From NCBI RefSeq assembly GCF_900099915.1, contig NZ_FNDB01000002.1, positions 39,910 through 103,909 of the forward strand: a stretch of 64,000 nt of DNA. Direction: 5' to 3'. Positions 35,720 to 44,304 of this stretch are shown piece after piece (positions within the stretch are counted from its first letter, which is position 1; every line of letters begins with the position of its first letter). The translations under genes and the position numbers were made by a program. The notes beneath the pieces are model-generated. The model was not told the origin of the DNA. It searched no databases and saw only the letters and a program-made list of their open reading frames with translations. Source of the DNA: Flavobacterium omnivorum (GTDB taxonomy: Bacteria; Bacteroidota; Bacteroidia; Flavobacteriales; Flavobacteriaceae).

Positions 35720-36523
35720 ATGAACGAGAAAAATTTTGAATACTTAAAAGACCAGGTTAAGTACACCGGTTTCGGTGAAGGACTGGAAAGTGAATTAAAA
35801 GCAAATTTACAAAAAGAGGAACCAAATTTCACCTTAAGCCACAATGCACAATACGGCAACGATACCGCTGTGGCAACATTGAATTTTAAAAAATCAGATC
35901 AAAGCGATATGTGTTTTTTTAATTCATACAAGGTTGAATTGCAAAAAGAAAATTCCAAGGAAGCTCTGGAACAAACCTTTTATATCAATAAAGGCAGCAA
36001 CATTACCATGAAAGAAGCTTTTAATCTTATGGAGGGAAGATCCGTAAACAAAAACCTTACCAATAAAGAAGGAGAAATATACAACGCATGGGTGCAGATG
36101 GATTTTAAACAAGCCGATACTAACGGAAACTTTAAGTTAAACCAATACCATCAGAATTATGGTTATGATCTTGAGGCAACATTGGCTAAACATCCAATCA
36201 AGGAACTAGAAAATCCAAAGTACAAAGAGGATCTGATGGATTCCATGAAAAAAGGAAATCTGCAATCTGCTACTTTCTTAAAAGAAGACAATGAGGTCAA
36301 ACAATATATTGAGGCCAGTCCACAATTCAAAACTATCAATGTGTACGATGGTAATATGCAACGAATTGACAACCGTCATTCCAAAGAGGAAAAGCAGTCC
36401 GAAGTCGAAAAAGCTTCGGTTAAACAGGATAGTAAAAAGCAAAACCAGAGTGTTGACGACGATGGGCCAGAAGTACCAAAGGAAGCTAAGAAAAAAAGGA
36501 AAAGCCAGTCTAATTCCATGTAG
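35720..36523 (+). CDS. Conserved element-borne protein, unknown function
   Basis: A 267-residue soluble protein without a signal peptide. The first 60 residues (FEYLKDQVKYTGFGEGLESELKANLQKEEPNFTL) and the later KQYIEASPQFKTINVYDGNMQRIDNRH block recall DUF3945-type proteins of Bacteroidetes conjugative elements. The C-terminal 50 residues are very Lys/Glu/Ser-rich and probably disordered (EAKKKRKSQ). It is cytoplasmic and may act on DNA or RNA, but no catalytic motif is visible. It is 27 nt downstream of traN and probably the last large gene of the operon. Confidence 0.65.
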   Translation: MNEKNFEYLKDQVKYTGFGEGLESELKANLQKEEPNFTLSHNAQYGNDTAVATLNFKKSDQSDMCFFNSYKVELQKENSKEALEQTFYINKGSNITMKEAFNLMEGRSVNKNLTNKEGEIYNAWVQMDFKQADTNGNFKLNQYHQNYGYDLEATLAKHPIKELENPKYKEDLMDSMKKGNLQSATFLKEDNEVKQYIEASPQFKTINVYDGNMQRIDNRHSKEEKQSEVEKASVKQDSKKQNQSVDDDGPEVPKEAKKKRKSQSNSM

Positions 36524-36573
36524 CAAAAAGGTTGATAAACAAACGCTGCTTAAAATTAATAAACTAGCATTTA

Positions 36574-36858
36574 ATGGAAACACTAAAACCTTTATCCGAT
36601 TTCTTTAAGGCGATAAAGAAAGATTGCCGTATTAGCATCACGCATATTGGTATCTATGCTGCATTGCTTCAATTCAGGGCGGATAGAGGCTTTATTAATC
36701 CAATTCAGGTATACAGTTATGAAATTATGGAAATAGCAATGATTTCTTCTCCAAAAACATACCATAAATGTATGCATGAACTAAATGAGTATGGCTATAT
36801 TAAGTATGTGCCAACCAGAAACAGAAACCAAAGGAGCACGATTTATTTCCATATATAA
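36574..36858 (+). CDS. Small winged-helix-like DNA-binding protein
   Basis: A 94-residue protein. The sequence ISITHIGIYAALLQFRADRGF followed by IMEIAMISSPKTYHKCMHELNEYGYIKYVPTRNR fits a winged helix: a recognition helix followed by a basic wing. Proteins like this are often found on Bacteroidetes conjugative elements beside mobilisation genes, which are missing here. It may regulate the element. It follows the preceding gene by 50 nt. Confidence 0.65.
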   Translation: METLKPLSDFFKAIKKDCRISITHIGIYAALLQFRADRGFINPIQVYSYEIMEIAMISSPKTYHKCMHELNEYGYIKYVPTRNRNQRSTIYFHI

Positions 36859-36984
36859 GCAATTGAATCAATCAAAGAAAATATTAGTAAAGCCCGTTCG
36901 CGAGTATTTACTATAAATAACTTGAAAAAATCTAAACAAAGCTCATCTATTTTGATGTAACAAATGCACAGACGATAAAGTTTA

Positions 36985-37173
36985 ATGTATTTAAAAAATA
37001 AAAGTATGGAACAATATGTAAATACTAAAGAAGCAATGGTGATTTTAGGAATAAGAAGTCAAACCACAATCGGGAAATATGAAACAGATGGAAAGATTAA
37101 AGTATACAGACCCTTTAGTAATAGAAAAAGGTATAAGGTCAGTGAATTATTAAAAATTCAACGTAAAAGATAG
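36985..37173 (+). CDS. Excisionase / MerR-like helix-turn-helix protein
   Basis: A 62-residue protein with one helix-turn-helix (VNTKEAMVILGIRSQTTIGKYE) followed by a basic wing (KVYRPFSNRKRYKVSELLKIQ), the layout of small excisionase-family proteins. An alternative start seven codons in (MEQYVNTKEAM) is equally good. It is the last element-type gene before the chromosomal ABC-F gene, so a role in excision or regulation of the conjugative element is plausible. No integrase is present beside it. Confidence 0.65.
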   Translation: MYLKNKSMEQYVNTKEAMVILGIRSQTTIGKYETDGKIKVYRPFSNRKRYKVSELLKIQRKR

Positions 37174-37193
37174 TGTAAAGCTATCTTTTTTTG
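37165..37193 (+). terminator. Intrinsic terminator at the end of the conjugative block
   Basis: AAAAGATAG, a 7-nt loop and CTATCTTTT, followed by a T run. The stem includes the stop codon of the small HTH gene. Confidence 0.8.
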
Positions 37194-37209
37194 TTTGATT
37201 CAAAAAAGG

Positions 37210-37217
37210 TATCTTTG
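37210..37217 (+). promoter_or_regulatory. Predicted -7 box of the ABC-F gene
   Basis: TATCTTTG followed by CACC, a very typical Bacteroidetes promoter end, 98 nt before the ABC-F start codon. TTTG runs lie upstream at a shorter than ideal spacing. Confidence 0.6.
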
Positions 37218-37244
37218 CACCGTCCATATTAAACTCCTATTTAA

Positions 37245-37268
37245 AATTAGAGACCTAATTAGAGACCT
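37245..37268 (+). repeat. Perfect tandem 12-bp repeat in the ABC-F leader
   Basis: AATTAGAGACCT occurs twice head to tail. It lies between the last element-type gene and the chromosomal gene, so it may mark an attachment site or be a regulatory leader sequence. Confidence 0.6.
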
Positions 37269-37315
37269 CTTAATTTTAATAACCAGAAAAGCCCTGTTTT
37301 AGGCACTATTACACC

Positions 37316-39178
37316 ATGAATTACCTATCAGTCGAGAATATATCCAAATCTTTTGGGGAAAGAACACTTTTTGAAAACATTTCTTTTGGAATTAACAAAG
37401 ACCAAAAAATTGCTTTTATAGCCAAAAATGGTTCGGGAAAAACCACTATTATGAGCATTATTAATGGCTTAGACGAGTCGGATACCGGACAAGTGGTGTT
37501 GCGAAAAGGCATCAAAATGGCTTTCTTGTCGCAAAACAATAATTTACAGGAAGAATTGACTATTGAAGAAAGCATTTTTGCCTCTGATAATGAGATTTTG
37601 AAAGTTATTGAAGCCTACGAAAAAGCATTAGAAAATCCAGAAGACGAAGAAGCGTATCAAAAAGCTTTTGATGGAATGGACCAACACAATGCGTGGGATT
37701 TTGAAACCCAATACAAACAAATTTTGTTCAAATTAAAGTTGGAAGACTTTAAACTGAAAGTAAAAAACCTTTCTGGTGGCCAGAAAAAACGTTTGTCATT
37801 AGCTATTATTTTAATCAACCGTCCCGATTTATTAATCCTGGATGAACCGACGAATCACCTAGATTTAGAGATGATTGAATGGCTAGAAACTTATTTTGCC
37901 AAAGAAAATATTACGTTGTTTATGGTGACGCACGACCGCTTCTTTTTGGAACGTGTTTGTAACGAAATCATCGAACTCGACAACGGAAAATTATATTCCT
38001 ACAAAGGAAATTACTCCTATTATTTAGAGAAAAAAGAGGAACGCATCGCTTCCGAAAATTCGAGTGTTGATAAAGCACAGAATCTTTTTGTGAAGGAATT
38101 GGAATGGATGCGCCGTCAGCCAAAAGCGAGAACGACCAAATCAAAATCGCGTCAGGATGATTTTTATGACATCAAGGAAAAAGCACAAAGTCGCCGTCGC
38201 GAAAATAAAGTGGAACTTGAAATCAACATGGAACGAATGGGAAGCAAGATTATCGAGCTTCACAAAATCTCCAAAAAATTTGATAACCATGTGATTTTGG
38301 ATAATTTCAGTTTTGACTTTCAACCGGGAGAACGCATTGGGATTATTGGAAAAAATGGTACAGGAAAATCAACTTTTTTAAATTTATTGACTGGTGGAAT
38401 TCCGCTTGATGGAGGAAAAGTAGTGATTGGTGAGACCATAAAACTGGGCTATTATACCCAAAGTGGTATTAACCCAAAGCCAGGACAACGCGTTATTGAT
38501 GTTATTAAGGAATACGGAGAATTTATTCCTTTAATGAAAGGAAGAATGATTTCGGCTTCACAATTGTTAGAGCGCTTTCTTTTTGATGCCAAGAAACAAT
38601 ATGATTTCGTTGACCGATTGAGTGGTGGTGAATTAAAGCGTTTGTACTTGTGTACCGTTTTGATTCAGAATCCAAATTTCTTGATTCTCGATGAGCCTAC
38701 TAATGATTTGGATATTGTGACTTTGAATGTCTTGGAAAGTTTTCTTTTGGATTACCCCGGATGTTTGGTCGTGGTATCCCACGATCGTTATTTTATGGAT
38801 AAAATTGTAGATCACTTATTCATTTTTAGAGGAAAAGGTGTTATTGAAGATTTTCCGGGGAATTATTCTGATTTTAGAGCCTATGAAGATAGTGCTGATG
38901 TAGCTCAAAAAGAGGAAAACAAAGCGGAGAAAAAAGACTGGAAGCAAAACAACCCAACAGGAAATTTAACTTTCAATGAGCAAAAAGAATACCAAAAGCT
39001 TGAAAGAGAAATCAAGGATTTGGAGCTAGATAAAACTAAAATCGAGCAGTTATTCGCCGATGGTAAAGTGGCTGATGCCGATATTGAAAAGAAAGCCAAA
39101 GAACTCGAAAATATCATCAACAAAATTGAAGACAAAGAGGAAAGATGGTTTGAGCTGAGTGCGAAGATCGAGGGGTAA
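37316..39178 (+). CDS. ABC-F family ATPase (ribosome-associated, Uup-like)
   Basis: A 620-residue soluble protein with two ABC domains and no membrane segment. The first has Walker A AKNGSGKTT (about 37-45), signature LSGGQKKR and Walker B LLILDEPTNHLDLE; the second has GKNGTGKST (about 345), signature LSGGELKRL and Walker B FLILDEPTNDLDI. Between them lies the charged linker WMRRQPKARTTKSKSRQDDF typical of ABC-F proteins. The C-terminus is a coiled coil (QEYQKLEREIKDLELDKTKIEQLF-like), as in Uup. Members act on the ribosome to relieve stalling. It looks like an ordinary chromosomal gene with its own promoter and a strong terminator. Confidence 0.93.
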   Translation: MNYLSVENISKSFGERTLFENISFGINKDQKIAFIAKNGSGKTTIMSIINGLDESDTGQVVLRKGIKMAFLSQNNNLQEELTIEESIFASDNEILKVIEAYEKALENPEDEEAYQKAFDGMDQHNAWDFETQYKQILFKLKLEDFKLKVKNLSGGQKKRLSLAIILINRPDLLILDEPTNHLDLEMIEWLETYFAKENITLFMVTHDRFFLERVCNEIIELDNGKLYSYKGNYSYYLEKKEERIASENSSVDKAQNLFVKELEWMRRQPKARTTKSKSRQDDFYDIKEKAQSRRRENKVELEINMERMGSKIIELHKISKKFDNHVILDNFSFDFQPGERIGIIGKNGTGKSTFLNLLTGGIPLDGGKVVIGETIKLGYYTQSGINPKPGQRVIDVIKEYGEFIPLMKGRMISASQLLERFLFDAKKQYDFVDRLSGGELKRLYLCTVLIQNPNFLILDEPTNDLDIVTLNVLESFLLDYPGCLVVVSHDRYFMDKIVDHLFIFRGKGVIEDFPGNYSDFRAYEDSADVAQKEENKAEKKDWKQNNPTGNLTFNEQKEYQKLEREIKDLELDKTKIEQLFADGKVADADIEKKAKELENIINKIEDKEERWFELSAKIEG

Positions 39179-39268
39179 ATCCCGCTTATCCCGCTAACAG
39201 TTCTCGGAAATATAAAGATATAAAAAAACAACCTAGCAGAATTTTATTCCGCAACAAAGGTTAAAAAC

Positions 39269-39306
39269 AAAACCCACAACGAAATTTACTTTTTGTTGTG
39301 GGTTTT
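39269..39306 (+). terminator. Intrinsic terminator after the ABC-F gene
   Basis: A 12-bp perfect stem (AAAACCCACAAC / GTTGTGGGTTTT) with a 14-nt loop. A TATATTTG box (39308-39315) immediately follows and probably starts the next gene. Confidence 0.75.
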
Positions 39307-39377
39307 ATATATTTGCATCTATAAAAAATACAAATAACAAAGAACCAATAAAATCAAAAGATAAGCATACAAAACCA

Positions 39378-39683
39378 ATGAGTCTAAAAACTACTTTATC
39401 TAAATATTCAGGAAAGCCGAACTCATTATTTAAGAAAATTATTATAACGTTTTCATTTGCTTACTTACCCTTTTTAATCTTATTTTCAATCTTAGTAAGT
39501 TTTGGTTTTATGCCCGTAAACTTTAACGAGCAAAATATTTACGGTCTGAAAGGCGTAGTTATTTTAGTTTGCTTTGCTCCTATTTTTACTTTTATGTTTA
39601 GTGCTTTTGCTTACTTGTGGTTTGTCTTTGGAAATTTTGTTTTACAACTATTTATTACACTTTTGCCAGATAAGAAATCATAG
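39378..39683 (+). CDS. Small membrane protein, unknown function
   Basis: A 101-residue protein with two long hydrophobic helices (IIITFSFAYLPFLILFSILVSFGFMP and GVVILVCFAPIFTFMFSAFAYLWFVFGNFVLQLF). The loop VNFNEQNIYGLKG joins them. I know no function for it. It has a plausible TATATTTG promoter 63 nt upstream and no tightly coupled neighbour. Confidence 0.65.
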   Translation: MSLKTTLSKYSGKPNSLFKKIIITFSFAYLPFLILFSILVSFGFMPVNFNEQNIYGLKGVVILVCFAPIFTFMFSAFAYLWFVFGNFVLQLFITLLPDKKS

Positions 39684-39812
39684 CCGAATCGTTCATAAAT
39701 ACAGTCATTTATCTCAAAATAATACTTACAAAAAACCACAGAAAAATCCGATTCTGATGTGGTTCTTTTATTATACAACCTTTTTAATTCCCCTTTAGAG
39801 GGTAGGAGCCTG

Positions 39813-41360
39813 CTACCATGGAATAGGATTGTAATCCTTCAAAAACTTCCCACACCAATGTTTTCCAGTATTGATACCATCAAACAGCGGATCCATCACG
39901 CGTGCCGCACCATCTACAATATCTAATGGAGGTTGAAAATCTTCTTCTTCCTGTTTTCTTTTGGCTAGTTCAGCTGGATCTTCATCAGTCACCCAACCGG
40001 TATCCACAGCATTCATGAAAATTCCGGCTTTCGCCAAATCTCCTGCTGCAGTGTGTGTCAGCATATTCAGAGCCGCTTTAGCCATATTGGTATGCGGATG
40101 ACGGGCTTCTTTAAAAAAACGGTGAAACTTACCCTCCATTGCTGAAACATTAATAATGTGTTTTTTTTCCGTATTGTCTTTTTTCATCACTTCCGAAAGG
40201 CGGTTGCACAATACAAAAGGAGCAACGGAATTAACGAGCTGCACTTCGATCATTTCGGTGGTTTCGATTTGGCCTAGTTTCAATCTCCAACTATTAGTTT
40301 TCCGCAAATCGACTTGCTGCAAATCGGCATCAAGCTCTCCCTCTGGAAAAACTTCAGTCGCCACCAATGCATTATCAAACGAATATGGAATTTGAGATAA
40401 TTTGGCGGAAGCCCGCAAACCAATTCCTGGCTCTGGTCCGTGCCAAGTCACCGGCATATTTTGATTGGAAGAAATCCCCGTGGTTAAAACCTTTAATTCC
40501 TCTAAACAATCCGTATGATCTAATAACAATTCTTGCGCTTGTTTAGGCAAAGATGCGATTTGACGTTCTTCGTTTTCCATCAAATGCGCATAAAATCCTG
40601 CTGGACGCCGAACCGTTTGTGCCGCATTATTGATCAGTATATCCAATCGTTCGTATTTTTGCTCAATAAAATTGCAGAAAATTTCCACGCTAGGAATGTG
40701 TCGCAAATCCAAACCATGAATTCTGAGGCGATGTCCCCATTCCGTAAAATCATCTTCTTTAGAAAATCGCAAAGCAGAATCCACTGGAAAACGAGTCGTA
40801 GCAATAACAGTAGCTCCACCACGCAACAACATCAACGTAATGTGGTACCCAATTTTCAAACGCGAACCTGTGATAACGGCAACTTGCCCTTTTACATCTG
40901 CCGTCTGGAACCGTTTGGCATAATTGAAATCACCACAATCAGTACACATGGTATCATAAAAGTGGTGCATTTTAGTAAACTCGGTTTTACAAACGTAACA
41001 ATTTCGCGGAGTTTCCAGCTCCAACTGCTCTTTGTGGGCGAGATCATTAAAAGCCAGTAATTTTGGCGCCACAAAAATACTAGCTTCGCGAGCATATCGG
41101 ATTCCTGTCTCTTTTCGGGCGGTTCTATCTTGCTTTTCTTTTTTGCGTTTTGCGATTAATTTTCCGTCTTTTTTTCTACGTGAAAGCTCTTCTCGATCGG
41201 GTTTAGAAAACTGACCTGCCGCTTTGATTAATGCCGTTCGTTGTTCTTTTGGAATCTCAAAAATTTGATCCGTGTCAGTATTCAGTTGTGCCAAAATAGC
41301 GATACATCGATCAATTTCTTCTGAGCTAATCGCAGTTTTATGTTCTATTTGTTCAATCAT
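39813..41360 (-). CDS. Zinc-ribbon-containing SDR family protein with atypical active site
   Basis: A 515-residue protein started at [17 protein letters not shown]; an upstream in-frame Met precedes the predicted promoter and is rejected. The N-terminal 150 residues contain a charged helical region and a four-cysteine zinc ribbon (CYVC, 14 residues, CTDC). The rest is a Rossmann fold of the short-chain dehydrogenase family: [12 protein letters not shown], then [11 protein letters not shown], then the Ser strand INVSAMEG. The usual YxxxK motif is TNMAK here, so the catalytic Tyr is replaced by Thr. It may therefore bind a dinucleotide without classical oxidoreduction, or act differently. It is a single-gene unit. 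Confidence 0.8.
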   Translation of the reverse strand: MIEQIEHKTAISSEEIDRCIAILAQLNTDTDQIFEIPKEQRTALIKAAGQFSKPDREELSRRKKDGKLIAKRKKEKQDRTARKETGIRYAREASIFVAPKLLAFNDLAHKEQLELETPRNCYVCKTEFTKMHHFYDTMCTDCGDFNYAKRFQTADVKGQVAVITGSRLKIGYHITLMLLRGGATVIATTRFPVDSALRFSKEDDFTEWGHRLRIHGLDLRHIPSVEIFCNFIEQKYERLDILINNAAQTVRRPAGFYAHLMENEERQIASLPKQAQELLLDHTDCLEELKVLTTGISSNQNMPVTWHGPEPGIGLRASAKLSQIPYSFDNALVATEVFPEGELDADLQQVDLRKTNSWRLKLGQIETTEMIEVQLVNSVAPFVLCNRLSEVMKKDNTEKKHIINVSAMEGKFHRFFKEARHPHTNMAKAALNMLTHTAAGDLAKAGIFMNAVDTGWVTDEDPAELAKRKQEEEDFQPPLDIVDGAARVMDPLFDGINTGKHWCGKFLKDYNPIPW

Positions 41361-41405
41361 TATTGTGAAAAATGGGTAATTAGTATGGTACAAATTCCAA
41401 GGGCG

Positions 41406-41413
41406 CAAAGATA
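41406..41413 (-). promoter_or_regulatory. Predicted -7 box of the SDR gene
   Basis: On the minus strand TATCTTTG followed by CGCCC, 45 nt before the chosen start codon. It lies inside the longer ORF upstream of that start, which supports the shorter start. Confidence 0.6.
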
Positions 41414-41502
41414 GGTTTTAAAGTGAATAGTTAGTGGTGAATAGAAATTATTCAAGCACTAGACTTCTCACCATTCACTTCTCACTCCTTCTGACTTTTT
41501 TG

Positions 41503-41510
41503 TATCTTCG
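41503..41510 (+). promoter_or_regulatory. Predicted -7 box of the methyltransferase gene
   Basis: TATCTTCG followed by CACC, 21 nt before the start codon; fits TAnnTTYG. Confidence 0.5.
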
Positions 41511-41531
41511 CACCTACTTTGAACTATCCTT

Positions 41532-42344
41532 ATGTTATTCCAAATAAAATCATATTTACAATTTCTTTGGCACTCCAAAAATGAGCATGCCGTCCATTCT
41601 CCGTTTGTGTTTTGTTTACTGACGAAATGTTTCTATGATAAAAAATCTAAACCGGAATACGCTGTTTTAAGAAAGTATAGAAACTCGCTTCTAGCAAACA
41701 ATAATACGATTGTAGTCACTGATTTTGGTGCGGGTTCGAAAGTTTTCAAATCCAATACAAGAGTAATTTCCAAGATTGCAAAAACGGCAGGAATTTCTTC
41801 GAAGCGAGCCGAATTATTATTTAGAATCATCCATTATTTTCAGCCTGACTCTATTTTAGAAATTGGAACTTCGTTAGGATTAGCGACGGCTGCGCTTTCA
41901 TTAGGGAATTTAAAAGCAAAAATAACAACGCTGGAGGGCTGCCCGGAAACAGCAAAAATTGCTCAATTGCAATTACAAACATTCAATTACAACAATGTAG
42001 AATCTATAGTAACACCATTTAATTCTTATTTAGAGAAACGGAATTCATCTATGAATACTGCAACTGAACACGCTATACAAAACACGGAACACTTTTCCTT
42101 AATTTACTTTGACGGAAATCACTCTAAAAAAGCAACACTGGAGTATTTCAAATTATTACTTTCAACCGTGACCAACGGAACCGTTTGGATATTCGATGAC
42201 ATTCATTGGTCGAAAGAAATGGAACAAGCTTGGGAAATTATTAAAAGCCACCCGCAAGTCACAGTCACCATTGATACATTTCAGTGGGGATATGTCTTTT
42301 TTAGAAGAGAACAGCCCAAAGAACATTTTGTGATTCGGGTTTAA
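41532..42344 (+). CDS. Class I SAM-dependent methyltransferase
   Basis: A 270-residue protein. Motif I is ILEIGTSLGLATAALSLG (about 114-131), followed by the acidic end of beta-2 (ITTLEGCPETAKIAQ) and by LIYFDGNHSKKATLEYFKLLL (about 195-215), where the Asp lies as in catechol-type O-methyltransferases. The N-terminus HSKNEHAVHSPFVFCLLTKCFYD is typical of a Bacteroidetes subgroup. The substrate is unknown. The gene converges on the lipoprotein gene downstream, with a shared terminator between them. Confidence 0.85.
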   Translation: MLFQIKSYLQFLWHSKNEHAVHSPFVFCLLTKCFYDKKSKPEYAVLRKYRNSLLANNNTIVVTDFGAGSKVFKSNTRVISKIAKTAGISSKRAELLFRIIHYFQPDSILEIGTSLGLATAALSLGNLKAKITTLEGCPETAKIAQLQLQTFNYNNVESIVTPFNSYLEKRNSSMNTATEHAIQNTEHFSLIYFDGNHSKKATLEYFKLLLSTVTNGTVWIFDDIHWSKEMEQAWEIIKSHPQVTVTIDTFQWGYVFFRREQPKEHFVIRV

Positions 42345-42354
42345 GCCAAAAAAA

Positions 42355-42380
42355 AATGACAGCCATTGCTGACTGTCATT
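42355..42380. terminator. Bidirectional terminator
   Basis: AATGACAG and CTGTCATT form an 8-bp stem with A-rich sequence on the left, between two converging genes, so it can serve both. Confidence 0.75.
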
Positions 42381-42401
42381 CTTACTTGAATTAATTATTC
42401 C

Positions 42402-43082
42402 TTATTCTTTTGCTCTTTTCATTTCTCCTGATTTAGCTCCCATTCTATTCAAAGTATACATTGGGCCAAATTTCACTTTCAAACCAGAAATTTTTCTATT
42501 GTCTTCAGCTGAAAGCCCTTCTTTTTCAACAGTATTTTTTCTGCTGTCTAGTGCTTCATACATCAATTTGATTTCATCCCAGTCTTCACGAGAATATACA
42601 TCTTTGTTATCTTCAACGGTATGAATAAATTGTTGGTACACATTATGAATGTTTGCAGCATTTACCCAACTAAAATTCATATCCTCACCCATTTTACCTT
42701 CACCAAACAAGGCGTTCCTCATTTGCTGCTTACTGTTAGGTGCGGTGGCTACTGCAGCTGCTTGTGCTGCCATTTGTTGAGCTTCTACCTTCGCTTTCAA
42801 CGCTTCATATTTTGCTCTACTTGCATCAATACGTGCTTGCGCATCAGCATTATCTTTCATGTTAGCAATTGCCGCTTCAGCTTCTCCTGCTCTTAATTGG
42901 TACGATGCTTCTATGCCTTCCCAGTTTCCTTCAGCATCTGCTGCTGCAACATTACCTAATGAATCTACGTACATTACATAGCTATCCACTTTTTTTTCTG
43001 CTTGCTCCGCTTTTTCATCTTTACAAGATGTAAATCCAATAGCGATTACCGCTAATCCTAATGCTAATTTCGTATTTTTCAT
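42402..43082 (-). CDS. Putative lipoprotein with a helical, Ala-rich domain
   Basis: A 226-residue protein with a lipoprotein signal (LALGLAVIAIGFTSC, Cys20). An Ala/Glu/Lys-rich helical segment (about 25-115, with QAEKKVDSYVMYVDSLGNV and ARAKYEALKAKVEAQQMAAQA-like sequence) precedes a compact C-terminal part (MNFSWVNAANIHNVYQQFIHTVEDNKDVYSREDWDEIKLMYEALD). It looks like a periplasmic coiled-coil-like protein. The family is known to me only as hypothetical. It is monocistronic with a TACATTTG promoter box. Confidence 0.75.
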   Translation of the reverse strand: MKNTKLALGLAVIAIGFTSCKDEKAEQAEKKVDSYVMYVDSLGNVAAADAEGNWEGIEASYQLRAGEAEAAIANMKDNADAQARIDASRAKYEALKAKVEAQQMAAQAAAVATAPNSKQQMRNALFGEGKMGEDMNFSWVNAANIHNVYQQFIHTVEDNKDVYSREDWDEIKLMYEALDSRKNTVEKEGLSAEDNRKISGLKVKFGPMYTLNRMGAKSGEMKRAKE

Positions 43083-43456
43083 AATTTAAGTTTTGATTAA
43101 TTATTTCCTAAACAAATGTAAATAAGATTGCTCTATATTCAATAAATAACAAAAAATTATATAAAAAATCAATATAATTGTGAAATAAAAAAGATAATAG
43201 TGTGAATTATACAAAACAAGACTAGAATTGTGTAAAACTTTAAATTCAGATTATGCTTATCAATAAACTTAAAAATCAAATTAAATGAAAAACTATTGAA
43301 AAATTCAAAATTATACAGGGTCTAAATTTCAGTGCTTGCAGACTGTAACAAATTTAAAAAATAACTACTTATTAGTAATTCAAAAGTTTTTGTACTTTTA
43401 AAATCTAAATTAATAGCAACCCGCGCACCGTCAAAGGTTAAAAATCATACATTCTA
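43083..43456. other. AT-rich divergent intergenic region
   Basis: A 374-bp gap between divergent genes. On the minus strand TACATTTG (43113-43120) is a good -7 box for the lipoprotein. On the plus side a TACTTTTA-like box near 43394 could serve the ABC gene. No ORF, hairpin or repeat of note was seen. Confidence 0.5.
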
Positions 43457-44143
43457 ATGGCAAACCCGCTAATAAAAATAACTAACATCAAAAGAGATTT
43501 TGTATTAGGAAATGAAATCGTTTATGTTCTTAAAGGCATTGATCTAGAGATCAACAAAGGAGAATATGTAGCACTAATGGGACCTTCAGGATCTGGAAAG
43601 TCTACCTTAATGAATTTACTAGGATGCTTAGACACCCCAACTTCCGGAACTTATATTTTGAATGGAAAGGATGTAAGCCAGATGAAAGACGATGAATTAG
43701 CAGAAATTCGCAATAAAGAAATTGGATTTGTTTTCCAGACTTTCAACCTTTTACCACGAACAACGGCATTAGACAACGTGGCTTTACCTATGATTTATGC
43801 TGGATTTTCTAAATCAGATAGAAACAAGCGCGCCTCCGAAGTATTGGATCAAGTAAATCTGTCTGACCGAATGGATCACCAACCCAACCAACTTTCAGGA
43901 GGGCAACGTCAGCGTGTAGCCATCGCTAGAGCATTGGTAAACAAACCTTCAATAATCCTTGCAGATGAACCTACTGGAAATTTAGACAGTAAAACATCAT
44001 TAGAAATCATGAAACTTTTTGGAGACATCCACGCCAATGGAAATACTGTGATTTTAGTAACACATGAGGAGGAAATCGCCGCTTATGCCAATCGCGTCAT
44101 TCGTTTGCGCGATGGACTCATAGAAAGTGACACTACCAAATAA
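43457..44143 (+). CDS. ABC transporter ATP-binding protein (LolD/MacB type)
   Basis: A 228-residue ATPase subunit. Walker [10 protein letters not shown] (about 40-48), Q-loop [17 protein letters not shown], signature [15 protein letters not shown], Walker [13 protein letters not shown] and the His switch VTHEEE are all intact. The [19 protein letters not shown] stretch marks the MacB/LolD subgroup, which moves lipoproteins, antibiotics or peptides across the envelope together with a FtsX-like permease. No permease is encoded next to it, so the partner must lie elsewhere. It is followed by a long hairpin repeat. Confidence 0.92.
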   Translation: MANPLIKITNIKRDFVLGNEIVYVLKGIDLEINKGEYVALMGPSGSGKSTLMNLLGCLDTPTSGTYILNGKDVSQMKDDELAEIRNKEIGFVFQTFNLLPRTTALDNVALPMIYAGFSKSDRNKRASEVLDQVNLSDRMDHQPNQLSGGQRQRVAIARALVNKPSIILADEPTGNLDSKTSLEIMKLFGDIHANGNTVILVTHEEEIAAYANRVIRLRDGLIESDTTK

Positions 44144-44152
44144 TTTTTTTTC

Positions 44153-44255
44153 AGGAGCTTTTTCCGGCAATCCGCTACAATCTTTTCAAAAATCTTTCAG
44201 CCCTCAAAAGGCTGGAAGCTTTTTGAAAAGGATTTCCACTATTATCCGGGCTAGG
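44153..44255 (+). repeat. Long-hairpin dispersed repeat, copy 1
   Basis: Begins AGGAGC and ends GGGCTAGG. The interior is a near-perfect hairpin with 24-25-nt arms (44179-44202 and 44210-44234; GGCTGGAAGC on the right arm). The outer borders are shared with the copy at 49733, but the interiors differ. It lies just after a stop codon and may double as a terminator. Confidence 0.65.
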
Positions 44256-44304
44256 AAATCCGAATTACAATTGCGTTAATTACTACCAAACATCACTTTA
44301 AAAA

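Noticed and set aside
40533..41060. Plus-strand ORF of 175 codons
   Set aside because: It lies entirely antisense to the SDR gene, which has clear motifs and a promoter.
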